Assembly: GCF_042926695.1 (NCBI RefSeq)
Contig: NZ_CP170642.1
Span: 62,001-126,000, forward strand
DNA from: Lonepinella koalarum
Lineage (GTDB): Bacteria > Pseudomonadota > Gammaproteobacteria > Enterobacterales > Pasteurellaceae
Direction: 5' to 3'
DNA: 64,000 nt
This document shows, piece by piece, positions 10,512-19,134 of this stretch. The notes beneath the pieces are model-generated. The model was not told the origin of the DNA. It was given only the letters and a program-made list of their open reading frames with translations, and did no database searches. How positions within the stretch are numbered: the stretch's first letter is position 1; every line of letters starts with the position of its first letter. Position numbers and translations under genes: made by a program.

Positions 10512-10773
10512 TGATGGCCAGGCTGTCTCCACCCGAGACTCAGTGAAATTGAAATCGCCGTGAAGATGCGGTGTACCCGCGGCTAGACGGAAAGACCCCG
10601 TGAACCTTTACTATAGCTTGACACTGAACCTTGAATTTTGATGTGTAGGATAGGTGGGAGACTAAGAAGTAGCAACGCCAGTTGTTATGGAGTCGTCCTT
10701 GAAATACCACCCTTTAACGTTTGATGTTCTAACGAAGATTACGAAACGTGGTTTCGGACAGTGTCTGGTGGGT

Positions 10774-10816
<43 letters not shown>

Positions 10817-10883
10817 ACGAAGGTTTGCTAATGACGGTCGGACATCGTCAGGTTAGTGCAATGGTAAAAGCAAGCTTAACTGC

Positions 10884-10936
<53 letters not shown>

Positions 10937-10937
10937 T

Positions 10938-10993
<56 letters not shown>

Positions 10994-11022
10994 ACCGCCC
11001 AAGAGTTCATATCGACGGCGGT

Positions 11023-11065
<43 letters not shown>

Positions 11066-11066
11066 T

Positions 11067-11100
<34 letters not shown>

Positions 11101-11456
11101 TGGTACGCGAGCTGGGTTTAGAACGTCGTGAGACAGTTCGGTCCCTATCTCGCCGTGGGCGTTGGATGATTGAGTGGGGCTGCTCCTAGTACGAGAGGAC
11201 CGGAGTGGACGCATCACTGGTGTACCAGTTGTTTCGCCAGAAGCATTGCTGGGTAGCTAAATGCGGAAGAGATAAGTGCTGAAAGCATCTAAGCACGAAA
11301 CTTGCCATAAGATGAGTCATCCCACTCTTAAAGAGTGTAAGGGTTGTTTAAGACTAAGACGTAGATAGGCTGGGTGTGTAAGCGGTGTGAGCCGTTGAGC
11401 TAACCAGTACTAATTGCCCGAGAGGCTTAACCATACAACCTCAAGTGGTTTGATGT

Positions 11457-11643
11457 TCAGGGGTCAGATGGCAGGAGTCAGATGACAGTTGAACGAACTT
11501 GAGAGAAAGAATAACAAAGACGAAAAGAAACTCAGAAAAACAGCTTGTTTCAAATTTAAAGAATAAAAAAATGGAAAGAATTAAGTAAGATACAGGAAAA
11601 AAAGCACGGCACTGCCGTCTGAAACCTGTCATCTGAACCCTGA
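11457..11643 (+). repeat. Facing pair of 32-bp arms, pair 6 (23S-5S spacer)
   Basis: The left arm 11457-11488 and the inverted right arm 11612-11643 enclose 123 bp of A-rich sequence with no convincing ORF. The arms are near-identical to those of the ORF-carrying insertion in 23S: the outer TCAGGGGTCAGAT and the CTGCCGTCTGAAACCTGT core are shared. The right arm ends three bases before 5S. The element occupies most of the 23S-5S spacer. Confidence 0.88.
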
Positions 11644-11645
11644 TT

Positions 11646-11760
11646 TCTGATGGTCATAATGCAGTAGCCCCACCTGATTCCATGCCGAACTCAGAAGTGA
11701 AATGCTGTGATGCCGATGGTAGTGTTGGGTTTCCCAATGTGAGAGTAGGTCACCATCAGG
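11646..11760 (+). rRNA. rrf: 5S ribosomal RNA
   Basis: The terminal stem CTGATGGT/ACCATCAG and the conserved CCATGCCGAACTCAGAAGTGA segment identify 5S rRNA of about 115 nt. The helix I sequence differs from the more usual Pasteurellaceae form but the base pairing is kept. Confidence 0.95.
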
Positions 11761-11776
11761 TTTTTAATTTAAAGCG

Positions 11777-11804
11777 AACCCCAGTTACGATTGTGACTGG
11801 GGTT
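11777..11804 (+). terminator. rRNA operon terminator
   Basis: An inverted repeat AACCCCAGT...ACTGGGGTT is followed by TTTTGTCTTTTTCC, a rho-independent terminator 16 bp after 5S. Confidence 0.9.
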
Positions 11805-11977
11805 TTGTCTTTTTCCTATTTATAAAGTCGTCAGTTTTTCAAAGGATTATAATCCTTTTACTTGTTATTGACATAACAAGTAATCAGTGTTGAATATTTT
11901 ATCTGATCGTGCCGTAAAACACTGCCCTTTAGGGCGGTGATATAAGGCACAAACGGCGAAGCCGTTTTCAACCTAAC

Positions 11978-12394
11978 TTAATCGGGCGTTTGTTGTTGCT
12001 CGATATATTGGCGAATAATTGATATTGGTGCACCGCCACAACTACCAGCAAAATAAGACGGTGACCAAAGCTGATTGCCCCAGAGTTTTTTCTGTATGCT
12101 TGGATGTTTTTTCTTTCTAATCAAACGACTAGATACGCCCTTTAAGCTATTCACAAGCACTGATACCGCTACTTTAGGCGGATATTCCACAAGCAGATGA
12201 ACGTGATCATCTTCGCCGTCAAATTCTACTAATGTAGCCCCAAAATCCTGACAAACATTGGAAAAAATCTCTTGTAATTCATCAAGTATCGTTTTGGTGA
12301 AAACATCTCTGCGATATTTAGTGACAAAGACTAAATGAATGTGCATATTAAAAACACAGTGTCTTCCATGTCTAATTTCTGTTTCTTTTTTCAT
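11978..12394 (-). CDS. tnpA: IS200/IS605-family transposase TnpA (Y1 HUH)
   Basis: This 138-residue single-strand transposase binds subterminal hairpins and cuts with a tyrosine. The HUH metal motif is HVHLL with histidines at 64 and 66, and the catalytic tyrosine is probably Y130 in IRQYIEQQQ. Length fits the family and nothing looks broken. It starts 45 bp from the divergent tnpB. Confidence 0.93.
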   Translation of the reverse strand: MKKETEIRHGRHCVFNMHIHLVFVTKYRRDVFTKTILDELQEIFSNVCQDFGATLVEFDGEDDHVHLLVEYPPKVAVSVLVNSLKGVSSRLIRKKKHPSIQKKLWGNQLWSPSYFAGSCGGAPISIIRQYIEQQQTPD

Positions 12395-12439
12395 AGACCA
12401 AGTGTAAAATAAGAGAAAATCCTATTTTAACCTAAGCCC

Positions 12440-13583
12440 ATGTTAATCCGCAAAGCCTTTAAATTTGAAATCAGACCAAACGGCGAACAAACTCGCAAAA
12501 TCAAACAGTTTTGTGGCTGTTCTCGTTTCGTGTTCAATCAGGCGTTAGCGTGGCAAAATGAGCAGTACGAGCAGGATAATCAATTTAAATTTAGTTACAC
12601 CAAAATCGCTAATCTGTTACCAAGCTGGAAAAAACAATGGGAATGGCTGAAAGATTGCCACAGTCAAGTGTTGCAACAGTCATTAAAAGACCTTGAAGTA
12701 GCGTTTAAAAATTTTTTCCAAAAGCGAGCAGATTTTCCCAAATTCAAGAAAAAAGGCTTAAAAGACAGTTTTCGTTTTCCGCAAGGCTGCAAACTGGAGC
12801 AAGGAAATAATCGCTTGTATTTGCCTAAAATCGGCTGGGTTCGCTATTTCAACAGCCGAAAAGTCATCGGTGAGATTAAAAATGTCACGGTAAGCCAAAA
12901 GTGCGGTCATTTTTTCGTGAGTATTCAAACGGAATTTGAAGCGGAAATTCCAACGCACAAAGGCGGAGAAATTGGTATTGATATGGGAATCGCTCGTTTT
13001 GCTACCCTTTCCAATGGCGTATTTTTCGCTCCGCTCAATGCGTTCAAAACCTACAAAGGCAAATTAGCGAAGCTACAAAAACAGCTCAAAAACAAAGTTA
13101 AATTCAGTCAAAATTGGCAGAAATTAAAGGCGAAAATCGCCAAACTACACCATAAAATCGCCAATTGTCGCAAAAACTTCTTGCATCAAACTTCAAACCA
13201 AATCAGCAAAAACCACGCCATGATCTACGTTGAAGATTTGCAAGTTGCCAACATGTCAAAATCGGCAAAAGGCACGGTGGAAGAACCTGGCAAAAAATGT
13301 AAGCCAAAAATCGGGGTTAAATCGTTCGATATTGGATCAATCTTGGTTCGAGTTTCGCCGACAACTAGACTACAAAACCCAATGGCGTGGCGGATTTTTG
13401 GTTGCTGTGACCCCACAAAATACCAGTCGAACTTGCCCTTGTTGCGGACTGGTTGCCAAAGAAAATCGGGAAACCCAATCGCATTTTGAGTGCATTGAAT
13501 GTGGCTACAGTGAAAATGCCGATGTAGTTGGAGCGATAAATATATTAACCAAAGGCAGACTACAATTAGAAACTGTCTTCTGA
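12440..13583 (+). pseudogene. tnpB: IS605-type TnpB (RNA-guided nuclease family), frameshifted
   Basis: The first frame (12440-13489) encodes the N-terminal domain and the RuvC residues D181 (IGIDMG) and E265 (IYVEDL). The zinc finger (CPCCG...CIECG) and third RuvC aspartate (NADVVGAINI) are in the next frame, ending at 13583. The break lies at a run of six A at 13292-13297; removing one A restores a normal TnpB sequence through GLNRSILDQSWFEFRRQL. An A-slippage mutation explains this simply, though ribosomal or polymerase slippage could still yield some protein. The final residues are encoded by the inserted 32-bp arm. Confidence 0.9.
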
Positions 13584-13604
13584 CTTCTGTCATCTGTCAT
13601 CTGA
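13573..13604 (-). repeat. Solitary 32-bp arm at the tnpB 3' end
   Basis: The 32-bp unit reads CTGTCTTCTGA...CATCTGA and matches the right-hand arms of the rRNA operon pairs. It supplies the last tnpB codons and stop, and sits just before the omega RNA scaffold. No facing partner is visible in the element. Confidence 0.8.
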
Positions 13605-13736
13605 ACAGGGTAGGACATACCCGTAGAGCTTGTGAAGTGAATCTCATTAGAGATCAGCAGCAAGAACCCACCGAGAGTAGCCCCCGAAAGGGGGAGCTAG
13701 TAGGAATCCCCATCCTTTAGGGCGGGGAGGATGTCA
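13600..13736 (+). ncRNA. Probable omega RNA (TnpB guide RNA) and right end
   Basis: Downstream of tnpB are compact hairpins: GGGTA/TACCC at about 13608-13622, ATCTC/GAGAT near 13641-13654, and CCCCC/GGGGG at about 13681-13694. The right-end hairpin at 13710-13729 follows. TnpB-associated RNAs overlap the tnpB 3' end and right end and take their guide from flanking DNA after the element. The placement and structure fit, but the exact ends and guide are inferred. Confidence 0.55.
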
Positions 13737-13762
13737 AACTAAATAACTTTGAGAATAAATCT

Positions 13763-14245
13763 ATGAGAATACGATTCAAATACTTACCTCTAATATCATT
13801 TTGTTTAGTGGGTTGTTTCAATATTTCATCAGATATGATTGAGACAAGAAGAATTGATGCGGAGAATGAAAAATTTAAATCGACATTACCAAGCCCTAAT
13901 GCGGACTATGGAATACTACCTAAAAATTATCAGAAAAAAGCTACAGAATATCTTAAATCAACATTAAAAGATCCTGATTCGGCAAAGTTTTCTAATTTTA
14001 CTAAACCTCGTAAAGAACATGTTATTTACTCGAAGGGAAAGTATATTACACCTAATGATGTATTCTATGGATACTCTGCTTGCGTTCTAGTTAATGCTAA
14101 AAATTCTTATGGCGGTTATGTGGGAAATCAACTTTACTGGATATTTTTTTATAATAGAGAAGTTTTTAGAACTCAAAAAGTAGATGTTGGATTTGGAGCA
14201 TCAATTTATAGGGGGCGAGCGATCAATTGTGAAGATGGTGATTAA
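13763..14245 (+). CDS. Putative lipoprotein of unknown function
   Basis: The 160-residue protein has a lipoprotein signal peptide with lipobox LVGC (cysteine near residue 18), so it is probably membrane-anchored and periplasmic. The mature part has a YLKSTLKDPDSAKF segment, seen in small bacterial proteins of unknown role, and a YSACVLVNAKNSYGGYVG stretch with a second cysteine. It lies alone between the IS element and cysQ, followed by its own terminator. Function is not recognised. Confidence 0.75.
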   Translation: MRIRFKYLPLISFCLVGCFNISSDMIETRRIDAENEKFKSTLPSPNADYGILPKNYQKKATEYLKSTLKDPDSAKFSNFTKPRKEHVIYSKGKYITPNDVFYGYSACVLVNAKNSYGGYVGNQLYWIFFYNREVFRTQKVDVGFGASIYRGRAINCEDGD

Positions 14246-14275
14246 AATTGAATAGAATACATACTAAAATTTACA

Positions 14276-14315
14276 AAATACCTGTTTTTAGGATAATCAT
14301 CCAAAACAGGTATTT
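14276..14315 (+). terminator. Rho-independent terminator
   Basis: AAATACCTGTTTT (14276-14288) pairs perfectly with AAAACAGGTATTT (14303-14315), followed by CGTTTTATTT. It closes the lipoprotein gene. Confidence 0.8.
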
Positions 14316-14398
14316 CGTTTTATTTAACGAATATCATTCGTCAACTTTCTCAAATTTTGCTACACTAAATCCACTTCTGATTCCACCTAGGATTTTCT

Positions 14399-15211
14399 AT
14401 GCAACTTACTGATCAACTTCTTCAATCTGTACTACATATTGCTAATGAAGCAGGTAAAATCTTAGAAGATTTCTATCTAAAATCTGAATCTATTGAAATT
14501 CATACAAAATCAGATAATACCCCCGTGACAGAAGTTGATTTAGCCATTAGTCAATTTCTAACTCAAAAACTCGCCATTCTTACCCCTGATATTCCAATAC
14601 TTTCTGAAGAAAATTGTAATATTCCACTTTCTGAACGGCAATTATGGGAAACTTATTGGCTTATCGACCCTTTAGATGGTACGCAGAGATTTATTGATCG
14701 CACAGGGCAATTTTCTATTCTTATTGCATTGATACATCAGCACCAGCCTATTTTAGGGGTTATTCACGCTCCGATCTTGCAAAAAACCTATTATGCAATG
14801 CAGGGATTTGGGGCATATAAAATGGAAGATAATCATCATCAACGTTTAATCTCTCGTCATATAGATGCCACTAAACCGCTTAAAATTGCCGTGGGTTCAG
14901 AAAGCCATAAGCAAAAAGTACGGTGTATCTTGCCCGAGAATTTTCCTTGTGAATTTATTGTGTATGGTTCTAGTGGCTTAAAGGGTGGCTTGGTAGCAGA
15001 GGGTACAGCGGACTGTTATGTGCGTTTAGGCAATACTAGTGAATGGGACACGGCAACTGCTGAAATTCTACTCAGTGAGTTAAATGGGAATATTTTTGAT
15101 CCCCATTTTTTACCTTTAACTTATAATCAACAGGAAACCTTTATTAATCCGCATTTTGTAATGACAGCGGATCGAGAAGTAAACTGGCAAAAAATCTTTT
15201 GCTTCAATTAG
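14399..15211 (+). CDS. cysQ: 3'(2'),5'-bisphosphate nucleotidase
   Basis: CysQ hydrolyses 3'-phosphoadenosine 5'-phosphate from sulfate assimilation to AMP. The 270-residue protein has the inositol-monophosphatase-fold metal motifs: PVTEVDLA, EEN and WLIDPLDGTQRFI, plus the C-terminal EWDTATAEILL segment. It resembles E. coli CysQ along its length. It precedes zwf, as in H. influenzae. Confidence 0.93.
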   Translation: MQLTDQLLQSVLHIANEAGKILEDFYLKSESIEIHTKSDNTPVTEVDLAISQFLTQKLAILTPDIPILSEENCNIPLSERQLWETYWLIDPLDGTQRFIDRTGQFSILIALIHQHQPILGVIHAPILQKTYYAMQGFGAYKMEDNHHQRLISRHIDATKPLKIAVGSESHKQKVRCILPENFPCEFIVYGSSGLKGGLVAEGTADCYVRLGNTSEWDTATAEILLSELNGNIFDPHFLPLTYNQQETFINPHFVMTADREVNWQKIFCFN

Positions 15212-15287
15212 TGATAGCTATTTGAAAATTCTATGTGAATAGTGCATAGTATGGCGATAGTTTATCATTTTACTAGGATATAATAAT

Positions 15288-16775
15288 ATGAATGCAGAAA
15301 ATAATTGTATTGTGATTTTTGGTGCGTCAGGTGATTTGACTCATCGTAAATTAATTCCAGCCCTTTATAATCTCTATAAAATTGGACGTTTAACTGAAAA
15401 TTTTTCTGTGCTAGGCGTTGCTCGCTCAGACTTAAATGATGAAAGTTTTCGTGATAAAATGCGTAATGCTTTGATTAAACATGAGAAAGCATCGGGAGAA
15501 AAGTTAGATAAATTTTGTTCACACTTATATTATCAATCTGTGAACACTTCTGATGCTCAAGATTATGGTAAATTAGTGCCACGTCTTGATGAATTACACG
15601 ATCAATATCAAACTTGTGGTAATACCCTTTATTATCTTTCCACTCCACCAAGCCTTTATGGTGTGATTCCTGAATGTTTAGCTGCTCACGGCTTAAATAC
15701 CGAAGAATTTGGTTGGAAACGCATTATCGTGGAGAAACCCTTTGGTTATGATTTGAAAACCGCTCACGAATTAGATATTCAAACTCATCGTTTCTTTGAA
15801 GAACATCAAATTTATCGTATTGACCATTACTTAGGCAAAGAAACCGTACAGAATCTGCTTGTTTTACGTTTTTCTAATGGATTATTTGAGCCACTCTGGA
15901 ACCGTAATTTTATTGATTATGTGGAAATTACGGGAGCAGAATCTATTGGTGTAGAAGAACGTGGCGGTTATTATGATGGTTCAGGTGCGATGCGCGATAT
16001 GTTCCAAAACCATTTATTGCAAGTTTTAGCTATGGTTGCCATGGAGCCTCCGGCAATTATTAATGCCGATTCTATGCGTGATGAAGTGGCTAAAGTATTA
16101 CATTGTTTACATCCGTTAAGTGAAGAAGATATTCAAAACAATTTAGTATTAGGTCAATATACCGAAGCTCAAATTGATGGAGAATATGTTAAGAGTTATT
16201 TACAAGAAAAAGGTGTACCGGAAGATTCAAATACTGAGACCTTTATGGCGTTACGTTGTAAAATTGATAACTGGCGTTGGGCTGACGTGCCGTTTTATGT
16301 ACGTACTGGTAAGCGTTTGCCAGCTCGAGTAACGGAAGTCGTGATTCATTTTAAGGTTACGCCACATCCAGTGTTCAGCCAAAATGCCCCAGAGAATAAA
16401 TTGATTATTCGTATTCAACCAGATGAAGGGATCTCCATGCGTTTTGGGTTAAAAAAACCGGGAGCAGGCTTTGAAGCTAAAGAAGTTTCGATGGATTTTC
16501 GTTACTCTGATCTAAGTGGAGCATCAAGTTTATTAACCGCTTATGAACGTTTATTATTAGATGCTATGAAAGGCGATGCGACCTTATTTGCTCGTACGGA
16601 TGCGGTACACGCTTGTTGGAAATTTGTACAGCCTATTTTAAATTATAAAGAAAATCGTGGTCGAGTGTATGAATATGAGGCAGGAACTTGGGGACCAAAA
16701 GAAGCAGATAAGCTTATTGCTAAGTCCGGTCGAGTATGGCGCAGACCGAGTGGTCAGATGAAGAAAAAGATTTAG
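15288..16775 (+). CDS. zwf: Glucose-6-phosphate 1-dehydrogenase
   Basis: Zwf oxidises glucose 6-phosphate to 6-phosphogluconolactone with NADP, the first step of the oxidative pentose phosphate pathway. The 495-residue protein has the nucleotide-binding GASGDLTHRKLIPALYNL, the substrate/active-site RIDHYLGKETVQN and the EKPFG motif. An AAGTGCGGT uptake signal follows the stop. The next step's gene, pgl, lies 111 bp downstream. Confidence 0.97.
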   Translation: MNAENNCIVIFGASGDLTHRKLIPALYNLYKIGRLTENFSVLGVARSDLNDESFRDKMRNALIKHEKASGEKLDKFCSHLYYQSVNTSDAQDYGKLVPRLDELHDQYQTCGNTLYYLSTPPSLYGVIPECLAAHGLNTEEFGWKRIIVEKPFGYDLKTAHELDIQTHRFFEEHQIYRIDHYLGKETVQNLLVLRFSNGLFEPLWNRNFIDYVEITGAESIGVEERGGYYDGSGAMRDMFQNHLLQVLAMVAMEPPAIINADSMRDEVAKVLHCLHPLSEEDIQNNLVLGQYTEAQIDGEYVKSYLQEKGVPEDSNTETFMALRCKIDNWRWADVPFYVRTGKRLPARVTEVVIHFKVTPHPVFSQNAPENKLIIRIQPDEGISMRFGLKKPGAGFEAKEVSMDFRYSDLSGASSLLTAYERLLLDAMKGDATLFARTDAVHACWKFVQPILNYKENRGRVYEYEAGTWGPKEADKLIAKSGRVWRRPSGQMKKKI

Positions 16776-16886
16776 CTTAAGCAAAAGTGCGGTGAAAAAT
16801 TAAGAAATTTTTAGTTAAGCCATACATTTAGAATACTTATGTATTGATCTTTTTTGATGTAAAAGAGTTAAACAGGAGAAAAATAG

Positions 16887-17585
16887 ATGAACACAATTAT
16901 TTTTGAAAATGCTCAAAGTGCAGTAGAAAAAATTGCACAAGAATTCAAAGTTTATAGTCTTAAAGGTTACCCTGTGCATATTTCTCTATCCGGAGGGAGT
17001 ACGCCTAAATTGCTATTTAAAACCTTAGCTACTGCTCCTTATAACACAGAAATTCAATGGCAAAATCTGCATTTTTGGTGGGGCGATGAACGTATGGTTG
17101 TCCCAACCGATCCTGAAAGTAATTACGGTGAAGTGCAAAAATTGCTATTTGATCATATTCAAATCCCAGCGGAAAATATCCACCGCATTCAGGGTGAAAA
17201 TGATCCCCAAGCTGAACTTAGTCGTTTTGAACAAGAGATTCAAACTGAAATTCCGAACGGTGAATTTGATTGGATCATTTTAGGCATGGGGAATGATGGA
17301 CACACCGCATCATTATTTCCATATCAAACCGATTTTAATGATCCTAATTTAGTGGTGATTGCCAAACACCCAGAAAGCGGACAGTTACGAATTTCTAAAA
17401 CGGCGAAATTGTTGAGCCAAGCGAAACGTATTAGCTATTTAGTCACAGGCGAAGCCAAAGCGGACATTCTCAAAGAAATTGCTACGCACTCCGCCGACCA
17501 ACTGCCTTATCCTGCGGCGAAAATTCAAAGTTCCAATGGAGTAACGGAGTGGATTTTGGATCGTGGAGCAGCGAAATTACTGTAA
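16887..17585 (+). CDS. pgl: 6-phosphogluconolactonase
   Basis: Pgl (DevB type) hydrolyses 6-phosphogluconolactone, the second oxidative pentose phosphate step. The 232-residue protein has the SLSGGSTPK, WWGDER and GMGNDGHTASLFP motifs of the family. A clear AGGAG lies upstream of the ATG. It is followed 18 bp later by the racemase gene, which may be co-transcribed. Confidence 0.95.
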   Translation: MNTIIFENAQSAVEKIAQEFKVYSLKGYPVHISLSGGSTPKLLFKTLATAPYNTEIQWQNLHFWWGDERMVVPTDPESNYGEVQKLLFDHIQIPAENIHRIQGENDPQAELSRFEQEIQTEIPNGEFDWIILGMGNDGHTASLFPYQTDFNDPNLVVIAKHPESGQLRISKTAKLLSQAKRISYLVTGEAKADILKEIATHSADQLPYPAAKIQSSNGVTEWILDRGAAKLL

Positions 17586-17603
17586 GCGTTAAGGACTAAC
17601 AGA

Positions 17604-18302
17604 ATGAAAACACTTGGTATTATCGGCGGAATGAGTCCTGAAAGTACAATAACCTACTATCAGCAAATTAATCGTCTAGTGAATCAAAAGCTAGGTGGAA
17701 ATCATTCTGCTCCGCTATTAATGGTGAGTGTAGAATTTGAGCAAATTGTACAATGCCAAAAATCAGGCGATTGGCAAAAAGCAGGGGAAATTTTAGCTCA
17801 AGCAGGACAAAAATTAGAGCAGATGGGGGCAGATGCCGTTTTATTGGCAACCAACACAATGCACAAAGTGGCACCCCAAATTATGGAACAAATTAATGTC
17901 CCGTTTTTGCATATTTTAGATGCGACTGCCAATGTGATTAAGACAAAAGGCTTATATAAGATTGCGGTATTAGGTACCGCTTTTACCATGCAAGATGAAT
18001 TTTATCGTAATGGATTAACCCAGCGTGGTATAGAAATGCTGGTGCCTGATGCAAAAAATCAGCAAGAAATTCACCGCATTATTTTTGCAGAATTATGCGT
18101 AGGGAAAATTCTGCCAACATCAAAACAATTTTATTTGCAGACCATTGCAGAACTTGCTCAACAGGGAGCTGAGGGGGTGATTTTGGGTTGTACTGAAATA
18201 GGCTTATTGGTTCAGCAAAATGATACGGTATTGACGTTATTTGATACTGCTCAGTTACATAGTGAAATGGCAGTTGGGTTTATTCTGGGTGATGAATTAT
18301 GA
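17604..18302 (+). CDS. Aspartate/glutamate racemase family protein
   Basis: The 232-residue protein starts KTLGIIGGMSPESTITYY and has the two catalytic cysteine regions, LLATNTMHK (where a Thr replaces the usual first Cys: ATNTMH) and LGCTEIGLL. This is the pattern of YgeA-like members, where one cysteine is replaced, so standard aspartate racemization is uncertain. Substrate is unknown. Its TGA overlaps the ATG of a 26-codon ORF. Confidence 0.85.
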   Translation: MKTLGIIGGMSPESTITYYQQINRLVNQKLGGNHSAPLLMVSVEFEQIVQCQKSGDWQKAGEILAQAGQKLEQMGADAVLLATNTMHKVAPQIMEQINVPFLHILDATANVIKTKGLYKIAVLGTAFTMQDEFYRNGLTQRGIEMLVPDAKNQQEIHRIIFAELCVGKILPTSKQFYLQTIAELAQQGAEGVILGCTEIGLLVQQNDTVLTLFDTAQLHSEMAVGFILGDEL

Positions 18303-18379
18303 GCAAATTAGACCGTGATGTGACTTTTTTAAATCGTGTTTGCCTTGTTTTGAATGTGCCTATGTTATGCAAAGAATGA
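18299..18379 (+). CDS. Short ORF coupled at both ends (26 codons)
   Basis: A 26-codon frame starting MSKLDRDVTFLNRV begins in an ATGA overlap with the racemase stop. It ends in an ATGA overlap with the ATG at 18376 of the next gene. Double coupling suggests it is translated. It could be a coupling leader, or the stub of a gene whose remainder was lost. No family is recognised. Confidence 0.4.
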   Translation: MSKLDRDVTFLNRVCLVLNVPMLCKE

Positions 18380-19134
18380 ATTATGCTGATGCCTATTCCG
18401 CATTAATTAAACGATACCAAGATATTTTGATGAATAATGATTCTGTGAAGAGATTGTTAGCGGAAAACGATTTATCACATCTTCATTTAGGCTTTGTACC
18501 TGAGAATTATTCTGATGAAAAAGTGATTGTTTTATTTATTGGGCGAGAAACCCGTGGGTGGAAAATAGGTGATGATATTAATGAATATAATTTTGAAACG
18601 ATCAAGAAAAGTATAGCAAAAAGTAAAAATTGGTTTGAAAATCCCAAGCTAAAAAGGGGACATGGTTTTTTTAATTATGTGAAACAGTTAGAAAAAGATA
18701 ATCCAATAGCTTGTTTTCTATGGGCAAATATTTTTGCTTGTGATTATAAAAAAGGATGTCCAACAAAGTTAAAAGACAGTATCTTATTTAATGAAATAGA
18801 GATTCTCTCTGTGGAATTAATTAAAGCACAAATTGAGATTTTAAAACCAAATATTGTTATTTTTGCATCAGGTAATCAAGGTGTGCAAACACGCCGAAAA
18901 TATTTTGAAAATTTAAAACCTTCAGGTAAGCGGATTGATGAAAGTTTAGATAAAAAATATCTAGAACGATTTTATTTTTCAGATAACCCTAAAATTATTT
19001 GCTATAGAACAGTTCATCCGTCAGCAAGACGTGAAGAACCTTGTAAAGCATTACGAACATTACGCACATTATTAAAAAGAAATGTGAGTGAGTTGACAAA
19101 TTCTAAATTAACAGGAGAAAAAAATGTCAGTTAA
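18376..19134 (+). CDS. Hypothetical protein, possibly uracil-DNA-glycosylase-like fold
   Basis: The 252-residue protein (from MNYADAYSALIKRYQ) has the order VIVLFIGRETRGW near residue 45, then KPNIVIFASGNQG, then RTVHPSARR near the C-terminus. A glycine-rich loop after a strand plus a late HPS motif recalls the uracil-DNA-glycosylase superfamily, but this is inference by eye and catalytic residues are not secure. The start at 18376 is chosen for its ATGA overlap; an upstream TTG at 18340 and ATG at 18367 are alternatives. The 3' end overlaps gnd by 11 bp and carries its ribosome site. Confidence 0.65.
   Translation: MNYADAYSALIKRYQDILMNNDSVKRLLAENDLSHLHLGFVPENYSDEKVIVLFIGRETRGWKIGDDINEYNFETIKKSIAKSKNWFENPKLKRGHGFFNYVKQLEKDNPIACFLWANIFACDYKKGCPTKLKDSILFNEIEILSVELIKAQIEILKPNIVIFASGNQGVQTRRKYFENLKPSGKRIDESLDKKYLERFYFSDNPKIICYRTVHPSARREEPCKALRTLRTLLKRNVSELTNSKLTGEKNVS

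Larger units (their letters stand above)
11921..13736. mobile_element. IS200/IS605-family element (tnpA and tnpB divergent)
   Basis: Divergent genes for a Y1 HUH transposase and a TnpB protein lie between two imperfect subterminal hairpins: ACTGCCCTTTAGGGCGGT at 11921-11938 and CCCCATCCTTTAGGGCGGGG at 13710-13729. This is the organisation of IS605-type elements, which move as single strands and make no target duplication. Exact ends cannot be set by eye. It inserted just after the rRNA terminator. TnpA appears intact; tnpB is frameshifted and its 3' part carries a 32-bp arm like those in the rRNA operon. Confidence 0.85.

Noticed and set aside
11441..11632. 63-codon minus-strand ORF in the 23S-5S spacer
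   Set aside because: It is formed by the arms and A-rich interior read backwards; no start signal or family.
13763..14245. IS cargo gene
   Set aside because: The lipoprotein gene lies outside the right-end hairpin and has its own terminator, so it is not part of the element.
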